Source of the DNA: Planctomycetota bacterium
GTDB taxonomy: Bacteria > Planctomycetota > J058
Direction: 5' to 3'
Length of the DNA: 56,652 bases
Assembly (NCBI GenBank): GCA_019636275.1
Contig: JAHBXY010000046.1
Span: 1 to 56,652 of the forward strand
A model generated the notes under the pieces. It was not told the origin of the DNA, searched no databases, and saw only the letters and a program-made list of their open reading frames with translations. This document shows positions 16,900 through 29,271 of the stretch, one piece after another; the stretch's first letter is position 1; the number at the start of each line of letters is the position of its first letter. Made by a program: the position numbers and the translations under genes.

Positions 16900-17606
16900 G
16901 CCGTCACCGGGGTGGGGAGCGTCGGGGCGGGGAGGCCCAGGTGGAAGCGCGTGAGCATGCCCGCGAGCGTCAGGCGGTCGCCCTCGCGCAGCCACGCGCG
17001 GCCGCGGACGGGCAGGCCGTCGAGGAGGACCGCGCCGGGGCGGCTGGCGTTGAGCACGCTGAAGCCGCCGTGGCCGCGGACGATCAGCGCCAGGCGGCGC
17101 GGCACGAGGAGGCCGGGCGGGCGCAGGTGACTGCCGGCGCCCGAGCCGACGATGCACGCGTCGCGGTCGAGGACGTGGGGCGGCTGCCCGTCGGGGAGGC
17201 GCAGGTAGCCCACCGCCACCTCGGCGGCGGCCCGCCGGGGCGCCGCGGGGGCGGCGACCTCGAGCGTGCGCCCGAGGTCGCACAGGCGGCGGCCGGTGGC
17301 GGGCGCCGCGACCACGCGGTGGGCCAGGTCGACCGACAGGACGAACTTGCCCAGGGCGATCGTATCGCCGTGGTTGAGGTTGCGGCGCGCGACGCGCTCG
17401 CCGTTGACGTAGACGCCGTTGCGCTGGCTCGTGTCGATGAGCGTGTACACCCGCCCGCTGCGCTCGATCACCGCGTGCTGGCGCGAGAGGGCCGCGTTGT
17501 CGATGCGGACCTCGTTGTCAGGCGACCGACCGATGCGGATCCGCTCCTGCGCGAACGAGCGCGTGGTGATGACGCGTCCGCGGAGCGAGACGACGATCGT
17601 GATCAT
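16896..17606 (-). CDS. Protein with two FHA domains, first gene of the kinase operon
   Basis: This 236-residue protein starts at ATG 17606. FHA 1 (about residues 22-90) has IRIGRSPDNEVRIDN, LSRQHAVIER with the Ser/Arg/His binding residues, and QRNGVYVNGERV. FHA 2 (about 145-225) has CIVGSGAGSHLRPPG, LLVPRRLALIVRGHGGFSVL and LLDGLPV. It lacks SRxH and carries VPR instead, just as in the protein at 13014. It heads a four-gene run (to 13014) in which every junction is a 4-bp overlap, so the set is almost certainly one operon of kinase and phosphothreonine readers. Confidence 0.87.
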   Translation of the reverse strand: MITIVVSLRGRVITTRSFAQERIRIGRSPDNEVRIDNAALSRQHAVIERSGRVYTLIDTSQRNGVYVNGERVARRNLNHGDTIALGKFVLSVDLAHRVVAAPATGRRLCDLGRTLEVAAPAAPRRAAAEVAVGYLRLPDGQPPHVLDRDACIVGSGAGSHLRPPGLLVPRRLALIVRGHGGFSVLNASRPGAVLLDGLPVRGRAWLREGDRLTLAGMLTRFHLGLPAPTLPTPVTA

Positions 17607-18348
17607 CCACCGGCATCCGTCCCCCCGAATCGGAGTCTGGCCGGCGAACTCCCGCCTTCAAGGCCGCGGCGCCGGGCGTTCGCCCTTCGTTCGGGCGGCG
17701 CTCGGGCGCGCCGCGCGCCGGGCGGGGGAGCGCGCGATGGTCGGGGGGGAGGGCGTCACGCCCGGACCACGCCGTACGGCGCAAGGCTCTCTCGCCCCGT
17801 CGGGCGCGGCGCGTCTGCGGAACACGGCCAGGATGACCGCCGGTCACGGCCGCCCGGGGTGGCTCGGCGGGTGTTCGGGAGGCGACGTCGCGCTGGAGCG
17901 GCATCACCCGACATCGATCGATTCGACGCAGAGGTCGCAGAGGGGAGGCGCAGAGATCGCAGGGGGAGGGGGGGAACGGAGGAGTCTCATCACTGCGCCG
18001 CGTGGGCGTTCGAACCTTCTCGTGCCGAGAAGAGTCAGGTGAGACCTTGCGCCTCCCGCGCAGAGATCAACCACGGAGGACACGGCGAAGAGCTCCAAGG
18101 TGGGGTTAGCGGGTCACCTGCTGCGTCGACCCGTTCCCGTTCCCGTTCCCGTTCCCGTTCCCGGCTGTTGGGGCCACATGAACTTCGACCACGAGCGCTG
18201 GTCGAGACCTCCTCCTCCGTGTGGCCTCCATGCTCACTCGCATGATCAACGCCTCGGAGGTGCGGGAACGGGAACGGGAACGGGAACGGGAACGGGAACT
18301 CGAGACTCGACTGAGAGATGGCCGCTAACTAACCATTCGGCATTGCTG
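17607..18348 (+). other. Repeat-rich intergenic region
   Basis: These 742 bp hold no gene I can support. They include a purine-rich stretch at 17926-17985 with repeated GCAGAGRTCGCAG-like words, an ACCACGGAGGACACGG word at about 18072 (same family as 29177 and 20971), and the inverted GGGAAC arrays listed separately. The promoter of the FHA/kinase operon should lie next to 17607, but no clear sites are visible. Confidence 0.6.
18130..18299 (+). repeat. Inverted pair of hexamer arrays (CCCGTT)5 ... (GGGAAC)6, G-quadruplex-capable
   Basis: The left arm at 18130-18163 is five CCCGTT units plus CCCG. The right arm at 18264-18299 is six GGGAAC units. The arms are complementary and could pair into a ~34-bp stem with a 100-bp loop that itself holds a small hairpin (CGACCA ... 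TGGTCG). Each arm also fits G3-N3-G3-N3-G3-N3-G3, on the minus strand on the left and the plus strand on the right. Confidence 0.9.
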
Positions 18349-20850
18349 CTAAGGACGGTTGCGGAGGCCGGCCTGCGGGAAGACGGGCTCGCTCGCCGGC
18401 GGGGCGAGGAGGTCGGTGACCGCCCCGGCGCCGAGGTGCTGCCCGACCTGGCGCGCGGCGGCCGCCAGCGGCAGCCAGAAGCCCTCGCCGAGCGCGGTGT
18501 CGAGGGGGTCGATGATGTTCAGGTAGGCGGGGCTCCAGGGGCGGTCGACCGCCTTGCCCTCGTCGCGCCACCAGAAGAACAGCGAGCGCGCCGTCCACAG
18601 GTAGCCGAACCGGTAGCAGGTCGGGTTCGGCGCCCAGGCGGCGATCCGGTCGGCCGGGACGCGGTAGGCGGCCTCGCGGCGGGTCACGATGACGGCGGCG
18701 GCGTCGAGCGCGGCGCGCGCCTCGGCGAGGCGCGCGAGCCCCCAGGCGCGCGGCTGGCCGCGCCCGTGCACGTAGTCGTAGAGGCCGTGCACCTGCACGG
18801 CGCGCAGGGCGGTGATGCGCGCCGCGTCGGCGAGCTCGTCCATGAGCGGGGCCGCGTGGGTCGGGGCGAGCGGCGCGAGCGCCTCGTAGTCGGCGGCCAG
18901 GGCGGAGAAGGTCGCCGCCATCTCGGCCATGAGCGGCGCGACCTCGGTCGGGTAGTCGGGGCCCGGGAGGCGCACGGGCGAGACCATCTCCAGCATCCCC
19001 AGCTTCTCCGGCTGGGTCATGGCGTTGCCGAGCCACGGGTTGGGGACGCGGGCCAGCGTCGAGAACACCTCGTCCCAGCTCTCCCAGCCCTGCAGGTAGG
19101 CCTGACCGTTGCGCTTCTCGATGTCGGCCGGGGCCACGCCGCCGACGCGGCCCTCGATGAGGAGCGCGCGCTGCGCGTCGACCGTGCGCACGAGGAGGTC
19201 GACGAGGTCGGCGGCCGCCGCCCCGAAGGGCCGCGCGACCGGCGCGAGCGCCCGGCGCAGGGCCTCCTCGTGGGTGGGGGCGGCGACGTGCGGGTCCCAG
19301 GCGGCGCGGGCGGCCACGACGTCGTTGAGCCAGTAGCCCCACTCCCAGCCGCTCGAGAAGATCATCTGCCCGTCGATCGGCGCGCCGGCGTGCGCGCCGC
19401 GGCCGGTGCGGCCGGCGTCCTCGTCGGAGGCGATGAGCCGCAGGTCGTGCAGGCGGCGGTCGGCGTAGACGGGCAGGAAGAGCGGCACGTCGACGTCGAA
19501 GCTCACCCAGTAGGCGGTCTCGGGGAACCAGACGACCTTGCGCGCGCCGGCCTCCTCCTGCAGGAAGCGGCGCATGAAGTCGAAGTCGCGGTTGCCGTAG
19601 GTCGGCGCCGGGTCGTCGAGGGCGTAGTGCTGCACGGTGTGCGGCATGACGCCGAGCCGCGGGTCGGCGAGCCGCGAGATGAAGTTGAAGTTGAGCGGCC
19701 CGCCGGTGAGCGGATCGACGAAGCTCTTGCACACCTGGTCCTGCGAGATGTGCGCCTTGGTCAGGGCGTCGAGCCCGTGGTGCGCCGCGCGCGCGGTGAA
19801 GGCGTCGAGCCAGGCGAGCATGGCCGTGTCGTCGGGGTGCGTGAACTCGGAGAAGCCCAGCTCGGTGGTGATGAAGTCGAAGCCGGCGGCGGCCAGCCAG
19901 TCGACGCGCCCCTCGATCTCGGCCACCTCCTGCGCCCGGTCGCCCGTGCGGCGCAGGAGGCGCCACGAGTGCTGCTGCTGGAGGGCGAGCGGGGCGTCGG
20001 CGCCGACGCGCAGGCCCCAGGCGTGGCCGATGTCCACGAGCTCGGCCAGGCGCGCGTGGCGCTCGGCGCCGTCGGCGAACGCCTCCCAGGAGGCGGCCGT
20101 GAGGAGCACCCACTCGACCGAGTTCTGGCGGTTGGCGAGCAGCCACTCGCAGAAGAGCTCCCACTCGGGCACGAGCCCGCGCCAGCCGGCCGCGTCGGCC
20201 GGCCCGCCGGGCCCCCAGCCCTGGAGCATGTGGTTCAGCTCCGTGGGGTGCATCGTGTGCAGGTGGATGCCGCGCTCGTGCCAGCGCGGCGACGTGCGCT
20301 CGTCGAGCCCCGGCGCGGCGTCGAGCGCCGGCGGCAACGTCGGCGCCAGCGGGTGCAGGAAGGCGACCCCGAGCGCCTCGAGCGCGGCGTAGGCGCCGAA
20401 GGCGTTGCCCGCCTCGACGCTCCCCAGGCGGTCCGCGCGCGGCGCCCCGCGCGCCGCCACGCGGAGGACGCCGCCGGGCGCGTCGCTGCGGAGCACGAAG
20501 CCCTCGGCCGGCAGGCCCGCCAGGTCGGCGTCGGGCACGATGGCGCGCGCGGTCAGGGCGTCGCCGATCGACAGCACGAGCGAGCCGGCGGGCAGCGGCG
20601 GGACGGGGTCGTTCGCGGCGAGGACGTCGACCGGCCGCGCCTCGACCTGGCGCACGAGGGCCGGGACCCGCGACGTGACGGCGGCCGGCAGGTCGGCCCC
20701 GAGCTGGAGCACGACCCGCGGCGGGCCGCTCAGGCCGGCGCTCGTCGACGCGGCGCCGGAGCGCGAGGAGCTCCCGAGGTCGCAGCCCGCGAGCAGGAGC
20801 GGGAGCAGGAGCGGGACGAGGACGGAGGGCAGGGTCGGGGCCTGGCGCAT
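18349..20850 (-). CDS. Large lipoprotein, probable glycoside hydrolase-like
   Basis: This 833-residue exported lipoprotein has a signal peptide with lipobox LLLAGC at about residue 19-23, then a Ser-rich spacer. Residues ~60-170 (GVLRVAARG, NAFGAYAALEALGVAFLHP) resemble the N-terminal alpha/beta domain that precedes catalytic barrels in alpha-glucuronidase, GH20 and related enzymes. The middle has barrel-like segments ending in acidic or aromatic residues (GFDFITTELGFSEFTHPDD, IFSSGWEWGYWLND), and the last ~200 residues are helical. I cannot assign a family or catalytic pair with confidence. A carbohydrate-active enzyme facing the periplasm or surface is the best guess. It is isolated by repeat-rich gaps on both sides. 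Confidence 0.6.
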   Translation of the reverse strand: MRQAPTLPSVLVPLLLPLLLAGCDLGSSSRSGAASTSAGLSGPPRVVLQLGADLPAAVTSRVPALVRQVEARPVDVLAANDPVPPLPAGSLVLSIGDALTARAIVPDADLAGLPAEGFVLRSDAPGGVLRVAARGAPRADRLGSVEAGNAFGAYAALEALGVAFLHPLAPTLPPALDAAPGLDERTSPRWHERGIHLHTMHPTELNHMLQGWGPGGPADAAGWRGLVPEWELFCEWLLANRQNSVEWVLLTAASWEAFADGAERHARLAELVDIGHAWGLRVGADAPLALQQQHSWRLLRRTGDRAQEVAEIEGRVDWLAAAGFDFITTELGFSEFTHPDDTAMLAWLDAFTARAAHHGLDALTKAHISQDQVCKSFVDPLTGGPLNFNFISRLADPRLGVMPHTVQHYALDDPAPTYGNRDFDFMRRFLQEEAGARKVVWFPETAYWVSFDVDVPLFLPVYADRRLHDLRLIASDEDAGRTGRGAHAGAPIDGQMIFSSGWEWGYWLNDVVAARAAWDPHVAAPTHEEALRRALAPVARPFGAAAADLVDLLVRTVDAQRALLIEGRVGGVAPADIEKRNGQAYLQGWESWDEVFSTLARVPNPWLGNAMTQPEKLGMLEMVSPVRLPGPDYPTEVAPLMAEMAATFSALAADYEALAPLAPTHAAPLMDELADAARITALRAVQVHGLYDYVHGRGQPRAWGLARLAEARAALDAAAVIVTRREAAYRVPADRIAAWAPNPTCYRFGYLWTARSLFFWWRDEGKAVDRPWSPAYLNIIDPLDTALGEGFWLPLAAAARQVGQHLGAGAVTDLLAPPASEPVFPQAGLRNRP

Positions 20851-20970
20851 GGGGTGCGGCTTGCGAACGGGGTGCCCGCGTAAGTCGTGCCCTGGACGAG
20901 GCGGCGCCGTCGGTTTTCGGGGATCGGGAAGGGCGGGCGAAAATCAGGTTGTCAGGCGGAAGAAGGGCTC

Positions 20971-21277
20971 ACCACAGAGGAGCAGAGGGAACAGAGGGAG
21001 GAGAGGAGGGGAGTGCGACCGCGACTCCCTACGCCCTCTCACTCTCCTGGTCCACCGACGAGACACCCGCCGGGCGCAGCTCATGGCCGCGACTCGTCAC
21101 GACCGAGTCGGCTTTCGCCACCACGACCTGACGGGGCGAGGCCAAGGAGTCCGCGCCCGTCGGGCAGCCTCGGCTCGCCTCGCGCGCAGAAGTGACCGTC
21201 GAGAGCAGGGGGCGAGAGCAGAGGGGACACACGACGTGTGAGAGCGACCTCTGCTCCCTCTGCTCCTCTGTGGTGAA
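20971..21277 (+). mobile_element. MITE-like element with ~26-bp terminal inverted repeats
   Basis: The left end ACCACAGAGGAGCAGAGGGA (from 20971) and the right end TCCCTCTGCTCCTCTGTGGT (ending about 21274) are inverted copies with only a few mismatches over ~26 bp. The ~300-bp interior has no coding frame with a recognisable product. The whole fills the gap between the lipoprotein gene and citrate synthase. Similar arms occur at 29177-29249 and 55025-55336. Confidence 0.65.
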
Positions 21278-21292
21278 CCGCCGGAGCCCGCG

Positions 21293-22579
<1,287 letters not shown>

Positions 22580-22792
22580 GTGCGCCCCCAATTCCGGTGC
22601 GCCGCCGGAGGCGGCGCCGACCGTCTTGCTCGGTGTCCCCGGCCCTGCCCCTGGGCCCAGCCCCACACGCCGCGGCGGGTCGCGCCGTGCGGGGCCGGGA
22701 TTCTACGAGGGCGACCCGCGCCGGTAAACACGGCACCGGGCGGGCCTGGCATCACGGCTGGCGCCGGGCGCGCTCCCCGCTACCATGGCCCC

Positions 22793-23854
22793 GTGCCGCG
22801 CCTCCGCCTGAAGTGGACCCTGGCCCTCCTGCTCGCGGGCGCGCCCGCCGCCCTGGGCAAGGAGCGGCCCGACGTCGGCGCCGGCCTGGCCTGGCTCGCC
22901 GCCCGCCAGGGCGCCGATGGCTCCTGGGGGCAGAAGGACAAGCTGGCCTTGACCGGCATGTCCGGGCTGGCGCTCCTGGCCTCGGGCTCGACGCCGACGC
23001 GAGGGCCCTACGCGCGGCACATCACGCGGGCGCTGCAGTTCGTCATGTCGACGCAGCAGGACGGGCGCGCCTTCCGCCACGAGTCGTCGGGCTACTCGGC
23101 GATCCACAACCACGGCTACGCGCTCCTGTTCGTCACGCAGGCCTACGGCGAGGGGGGCCCGCTCGACGACGCCATGCGCCGCGCGATCGAGGGCGGGCTG
23201 CAGGCGGCGGTGCAGAGCCAACGGACCAACGGGGGGTTCAGCTACTACCTGTACGACGTGCAGGACCCGCGCTGGAAGGACATGTGGCGCGTCGACGAGG
23301 CGTCGACCACGGTGGCCCTCATCCAGGCCATGCGCGGGGCGCGCAACGCCGGGTTCACCGTCGAGCGCGACGCGCTCAACCGCGCGGCGCGCTACATCGC
23401 CGACAGCCAGCACGCCGAGACGGGCGGCTTCGTCTACTCGATCGGCGGCGGCGTGCGCGTGAGCTTCATCGAGGGCAGCAACCGCCCGACGTTCGCCATC
23501 ACCGCCGCCGCCACGGCCGTGCTGCACGCGCTGGGCACCTACGAGGGGCCGGTCGTCGAGCGCGGGATCGCCTACATGGAGGCGTTCATCCCGCCCTCGC
23601 GCAAGAAGGTCCCGTTCTTCTACTACGCCCACTACTACGCGGCGCAGGTGATGCACCTCGTCGGCGGCCCGCGCGGCGAGCGCTGGATGGAGGCGATCCG
23701 CAAGGAGCTCGCCGAGCGCCAGCGGCCCGACGGGCGCTGGCCGGCCGACCCGGAGGACAGCCTGGCCCAGGGCGACTCGGAGCTCCTGAACACCGCGTGG
23801 GCGCTGCAGGTCTGCCTGATCGAGCGCGCCATGCTGCCGATCCACGAGCGCTGA
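22793..23854 (+). CDS. Exported prenyltransferase/squalene-oxidase repeat protein
   Basis: The 353-residue protein starts at GTG 22793; the ATG at 22785 is in another frame. A signal peptide (about 22 residues) ends near ALGKERPD. The rest is a toroid-type alpha/alpha repeat protein with QW-like words at regular spacing: ARQGADGSWG, TQQDGRAFRH, SQRTNGGFSYY, QHAETGGFVY and RQRPDGRWPAD. The fold matches squalene cyclase/prenyltransferase repeats, but export and the short length argue against a true cyclase. Such proteins are mostly uncharacterised and are common in planctomycetes. A lipoprotein gene follows 47 bp later on the same strand and is probably co-transcribed. Confidence 0.8.
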   Translation: MPRLRLKWTLALLLAGAPAALGKERPDVGAGLAWLAARQGADGSWGQKDKLALTGMSGLALLASGSTPTRGPYARHITRALQFVMSTQQDGRAFRHESSGYSAIHNHGYALLFVTQAYGEGGPLDDAMRRAIEGGLQAAVQSQRTNGGFSYYLYDVQDPRWKDMWRVDEASTTVALIQAMRGARNAGFTVERDALNRAARYIADSQHAETGGFVYSIGGGVRVSFIEGSNRPTFAITAAATAVLHALGTYEGPVVERGIAYMEAFIPPSRKKVPFFYYAHYYAAQVMHLVGGPRGERWMEAIRKELAERQRPDGRWPADPEDSLAQGDSELLNTAWALQVCLIERAMLPIHER

Positions 23855-23901
23855 ACAGGTCGGGCGGCCCACGCGTCGACCCGCGCGCGAGGAGCCGTGT
23901 G

Positions 23902-24981
23902 ATGAAGACCCGCCGCGCCGCCCCGGTCCTGACCCTCGTCCTGGCCGCCTGCGCGAGCCCTCCCGCCGAGCGCCCGGCGGAGCAGCAGCCAGGCGCGGCG
24001 GTCACCCCGTCCGGCGGACCCGCGCGCACGGGCCGGCGCACCCCGGCCGGCGCGCCCGCGCCCGCCGGCGGGACGGCCTCCGCGCCTGCTGGCGGGGCGC
24101 CTGCCGCGCGGCCGGGAACGCGCACCGGCGTCGAGGGCGCGCTCGACGACGCGGCGAGGACGCTGGCCGGCCGGGCGGCGTCCCTGGTCTGGCCCGCCGA
24201 CCTCGAGCGCGATGCGGACGGTCGGCCGCGCGTTCGCGTCGCGCGGATCGTCAACCTGAGCCCGCGGCACGTCGACACCCGGGCGCTGAGCGCGGCGGCC
24301 GCGGCGGCGCTGCGCGGGGCGCTGGTGCCCGTCGCGGCGTGGGAGGTCGACGAGGGCAGCGACGAGGCCGACGACCTGCCGCCGGCCGGGCTGCTCCTCC
24401 GCGGCCACGTGCAGCAGGACATCGTCGGCGGGCCGGGCGGGCGGACGACGACCTCGGGCGCCACGCTGCGGCTCATCGACCTGCGCCGGGGGGTGGTGCT
24501 CGCGCTTGCCCGCGGCCTGACCCGCACCAGCGAGGGCGAGGCCCGCCCCGGGACCAGCGACGACCTGCGCGCCCTGGTCGATCAGGCGGGCCGCGACCTC
24601 GCCCGGAAGGTCGGCGCGCGCGCGGCCGAGGGCTGGCCAGCGGCGGCGCTGGCCGGCCGGCCGCGGCCGGTCGTCCGCACGGACCGCGCCCGCAACGACA
24701 CGCGGGAGCTGCTCGACCTGACCTGGGTCGAGGATGCCCTCGCGCAGCACCTCCTCGACCAGGGCGCCGTCGACGTGGCGGTCGGCCGCGACGAGCGCGA
24801 GGCGGTGTTCGACGAGGCCATGCGCCTCGCGGACGCGGCGCCGCTCGAGGCGACCCTGCTCCTCATGGCCTCGCTCGACCAGGTCGAGGGCGGCGCGCTC
24901 GCCCTGGTCGTGCGCCTGATCGACACACGGGGGGCGGGCGCGGTGGTCACCGTGCGCGTCGTCCAGCGCAAGGCGAACTGA
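23902..24981 (+). CDS. LpoB-like lipoprotein
   Basis: This 359-residue protein starts at ATG 23902 with a short signal peptide and lipobox VLAAC near residue 17, so it should be lipid-anchored. A Pro/Ala/Gly-rich linker (about 20-75) leads to a domain with ARIVNLSPRHVDTRALS, LLLRGHVQQD and TTTSGATLRLIDLRRG, which resembles penicillin-binding-protein activator LpoB/CsgG-type N-terminal folds. A second, similar half follows (DLTWVEDALAQHLLDQG, LLLMASLDQVEGG), so the domain may be duplicated. The role in envelope biogenesis is inferred from the family likeness only. It ends 13 bp before the convergent boxR gene. Confidence 0.6.
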   Translation: MKTRRAAPVLTLVLAACASPPAERPAEQQPGAAVTPSGGPARTGRRTPAGAPAPAGGTASAPAGGAPAARPGTRTGVEGALDDAARTLAGRAASLVWPADLERDADGRPRVRVARIVNLSPRHVDTRALSAAAAAALRGALVPVAAWEVDEGSDEADDLPPAGLLLRGHVQQDIVGGPGGRTTTSGATLRLIDLRRGVVLALARGLTRTSEGEARPGTSDDLRALVDQAGRDLARKVGARAAEGWPAAALAGRPRPVVRTDRARNDTRELLDLTWVEDALAQHLLDQGAVDVAVGRDEREAVFDEAMRLADAAPLEATLLLMASLDQVEGGALALVVRLIDTRGAGAVVTVRVVQRKAN

Positions 24982-24994
24982 CGCGCCCGCGCCG

Positions 24995-25915
24995 TCAGGC
25001 CCGGGTCGGCGGACTCCACCCCCCCCGGGTGACGGCGCGCAGGAGCGCGTCGAAGGTCCTCCCGCCGTGGTGGGATGTGTCGACCGTGAGCTCGGCCTGC
25101 CGGTAGAGCGGCTCGCGCGCGGCGAGGATCGCCTCGAGCTCGGCCATGGCGTCGTCGCGCCCGGCGATCGGCCGCCGGTCGCCCTGGGCGAGCACGCGCT
25201 GCATGTGGTCCTCGGGGCGCGCGCGCAGCCACACGGTGGTGCAGTGGGCGCGCGCCAGGCGGAAGGCCTCGTCGTTCTGCACGATGCCGCCGCCGAGCGC
25301 GACGACGAACGGCCGGCCGGCGGCCAGGAGCGAGGAGAGGACCTGCACCTCGAGCCGCCGGTAGTAGCCCTCGCCATGGAGCGCGAAGAGCTCGGTGAGC
25401 GAGAGCCCGGCGGCCTCCTCGATGCGGTCATCGAGCTCGACGAAGGCGATGCCGAGCGCCGCCGCCAGCCGCGGCCCCAGGGTGCTCTTGCCGGCGCCGC
25501 GGAGGCCCAGGAGCGCGACCCCGCGCCGACGCGCCTGGCCCAGGGCCGCCTCGACGGCCGCGACGCAGCGCTCGAGCTCGTCGGGCGAGCGCCCGGCCAG
25601 CAGGGCGTCGAGGCGGCCGCGCGCGCCGCTCGCGTCGACGTCGGGCGCCACGGCCACGAGCCCGGCCGCGCTCACGCCGAGCGCGCGGGCGACCGCCTCG
25701 AGGCGCAGCACGGCGATGTTCGCCTGCCCGGCCTCGAGCTGGGCCACGAACCGCAGGCTCAGCCCGGCGCGCTCGGCGAGCGCGCGCGCCGTCAGGCCGC
25801 GCTCCTTGCGCAGCTGGCGCACCCGGCCGCCCAGCCGGGCCAGGAGGTCGGACCCCGGCGCGCGGGCGTCCGTCCGGGCCGTCGTGGCCGACGACTTCAA
25901 GGTCTTGCGCGCCAA
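24995..25915 (-). CDS. boxR: BoxR/BzdR-type regulator (HTH-XRE fused to shikimate kinase-like domain)
   Basis: This transcriptional regulator of aerobic benzoyl-CoA catabolism has about 306 residues from TTG 25915. The N-terminal XRE helix-turn-helix is QLRKERGLTARALAERAGLS ... FVAQLEAGQANIAV. The C-terminal shikimate kinase-like domain has a P-loop, GLRGAGKSTLG, the ELDDRIEE and GGGIVQND segments, and a lid region. In BoxR/BzdR this domain senses benzoyl-CoA and does not phosphorylate shikimate. GGAGG precedes TTG 25915 by 4 bp; a GTG at 25939 is open in frame but lies inside the operator. It is divergent from boxC with two TGCA sites between them, so it is expected to repress boxCBD and itself until benzoyl-CoA appears. 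Confidence 0.9.
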   Translation of the reverse strand: MARKTLKSSATTARTDARAPGSDLLARLGGRVRQLRKERGLTARALAERAGLSLRFVAQLEAGQANIAVLRLEAVARALGVSAAGLVAVAPDVDASGARGRLDALLAGRSPDELERCVAAVEAALGQARRRGVALLGLRGAGKSTLGPRLAAALGIAFVELDDRIEEAAGLSLTELFALHGEGYYRRLEVQVLSSLLAAGRPFVVALGGGIVQNDEAFRLARAHCTTVWLRARPEDHMQRVLAQGDRRPIAGRDDAMAELEAILAAREPLYRQAELTVDTSHHGGRTFDALLRAVTRGGWSPPTRA

Positions 25916-25934
25916 GCCGCCTCCGTCACGCCTG

Positions 25935-25990
25935 TGCACTATACTGCACGGTCGCGACCTGGATCAAGCACTATCTTGCATGTCGCGACC
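25935..25990 (+). promoter_or_regulatory. Paired BoxR-type operator between boxR and boxC
   Basis: Site 1 is TGCACTATACTGCA (25935-25948) and site 2 is AGCACTATCTTGCA (25967-25980), both TGCA-N6-TGCA-like. Each continues into GTCGCGACC, making two ~24-bp direct repeats 32 bp apart, three helical turns. TATAGT on the minus strand (25943-25938) with TTGATC 18 bp upstream looks like the boxR promoter; TATACT or TATCTT could serve boxC. The sites overlap both. Confidence 0.75.
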
Positions 25991-26011
25991 GGGAGGGGTA
26001 TCGTCGCGGCC

Positions 26012-27664
<1,653 letters not shown>

Positions 27665-27713
27665 CGGGCGCCCGCTCCGAGCACCCGAGCACGACCCCCG
27701 CGAGGACGACCTG

Positions 27714-29159
<1,446 letters not shown>

Positions 29160-29175
29160 CACTCCGACCGACATC

Positions 29176-29249
29176 AACCACGGAGGACACGGAGGACACG
29201 GAGCGGCCCCGGAGGAAGACCTCCGCGTCCTCCGGGTCCTCCGTGGTGA
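29176..29249 (+). repeat. Hairpin of ACCACGGAGGA arms between boxB and boxD
   Basis: The left arm 29176-29203 (two ACGGAGGAC words) and right arm 29221-29249 (two GTCCTCCG-type words) pair over ~27 bp with about three mismatches around a 17-bp loop. There is no T-tract after it, so it is more like a processing or stability element, or a dispersed repeat, than a classical terminator. It belongs to the same family as 20971-21277. Confidence 0.8.
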
Positions 29250-29271
29250 ACCTCTCCCCCGAGGACCCGAC

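Noticed and set aside
18005..18050. tRNA-like GTTCGAACC word
   Set aside because: No acceptor stem or cloverleaf can be drawn around it. No tRNA was found anywhere in the window.
24995..25915. Biosynthetic shikimate kinase
   Set aside because: The kinase-like domain is fused to an XRE helix-turn-helix and sits beside boxC, the arrangement of BoxR/BzdR regulators.
25913..25939. GTG 25939 as the start of boxR
   Set aside because: It lies inside operator site 1 and has no ribosome binding site; TTG 25915 has GGAGG upstream.
29176..29249. Rho-independent terminator after boxB
   Set aside because: The hairpin is strong but lacks a following T-tract, and the arms belong to a dispersed repeat family.
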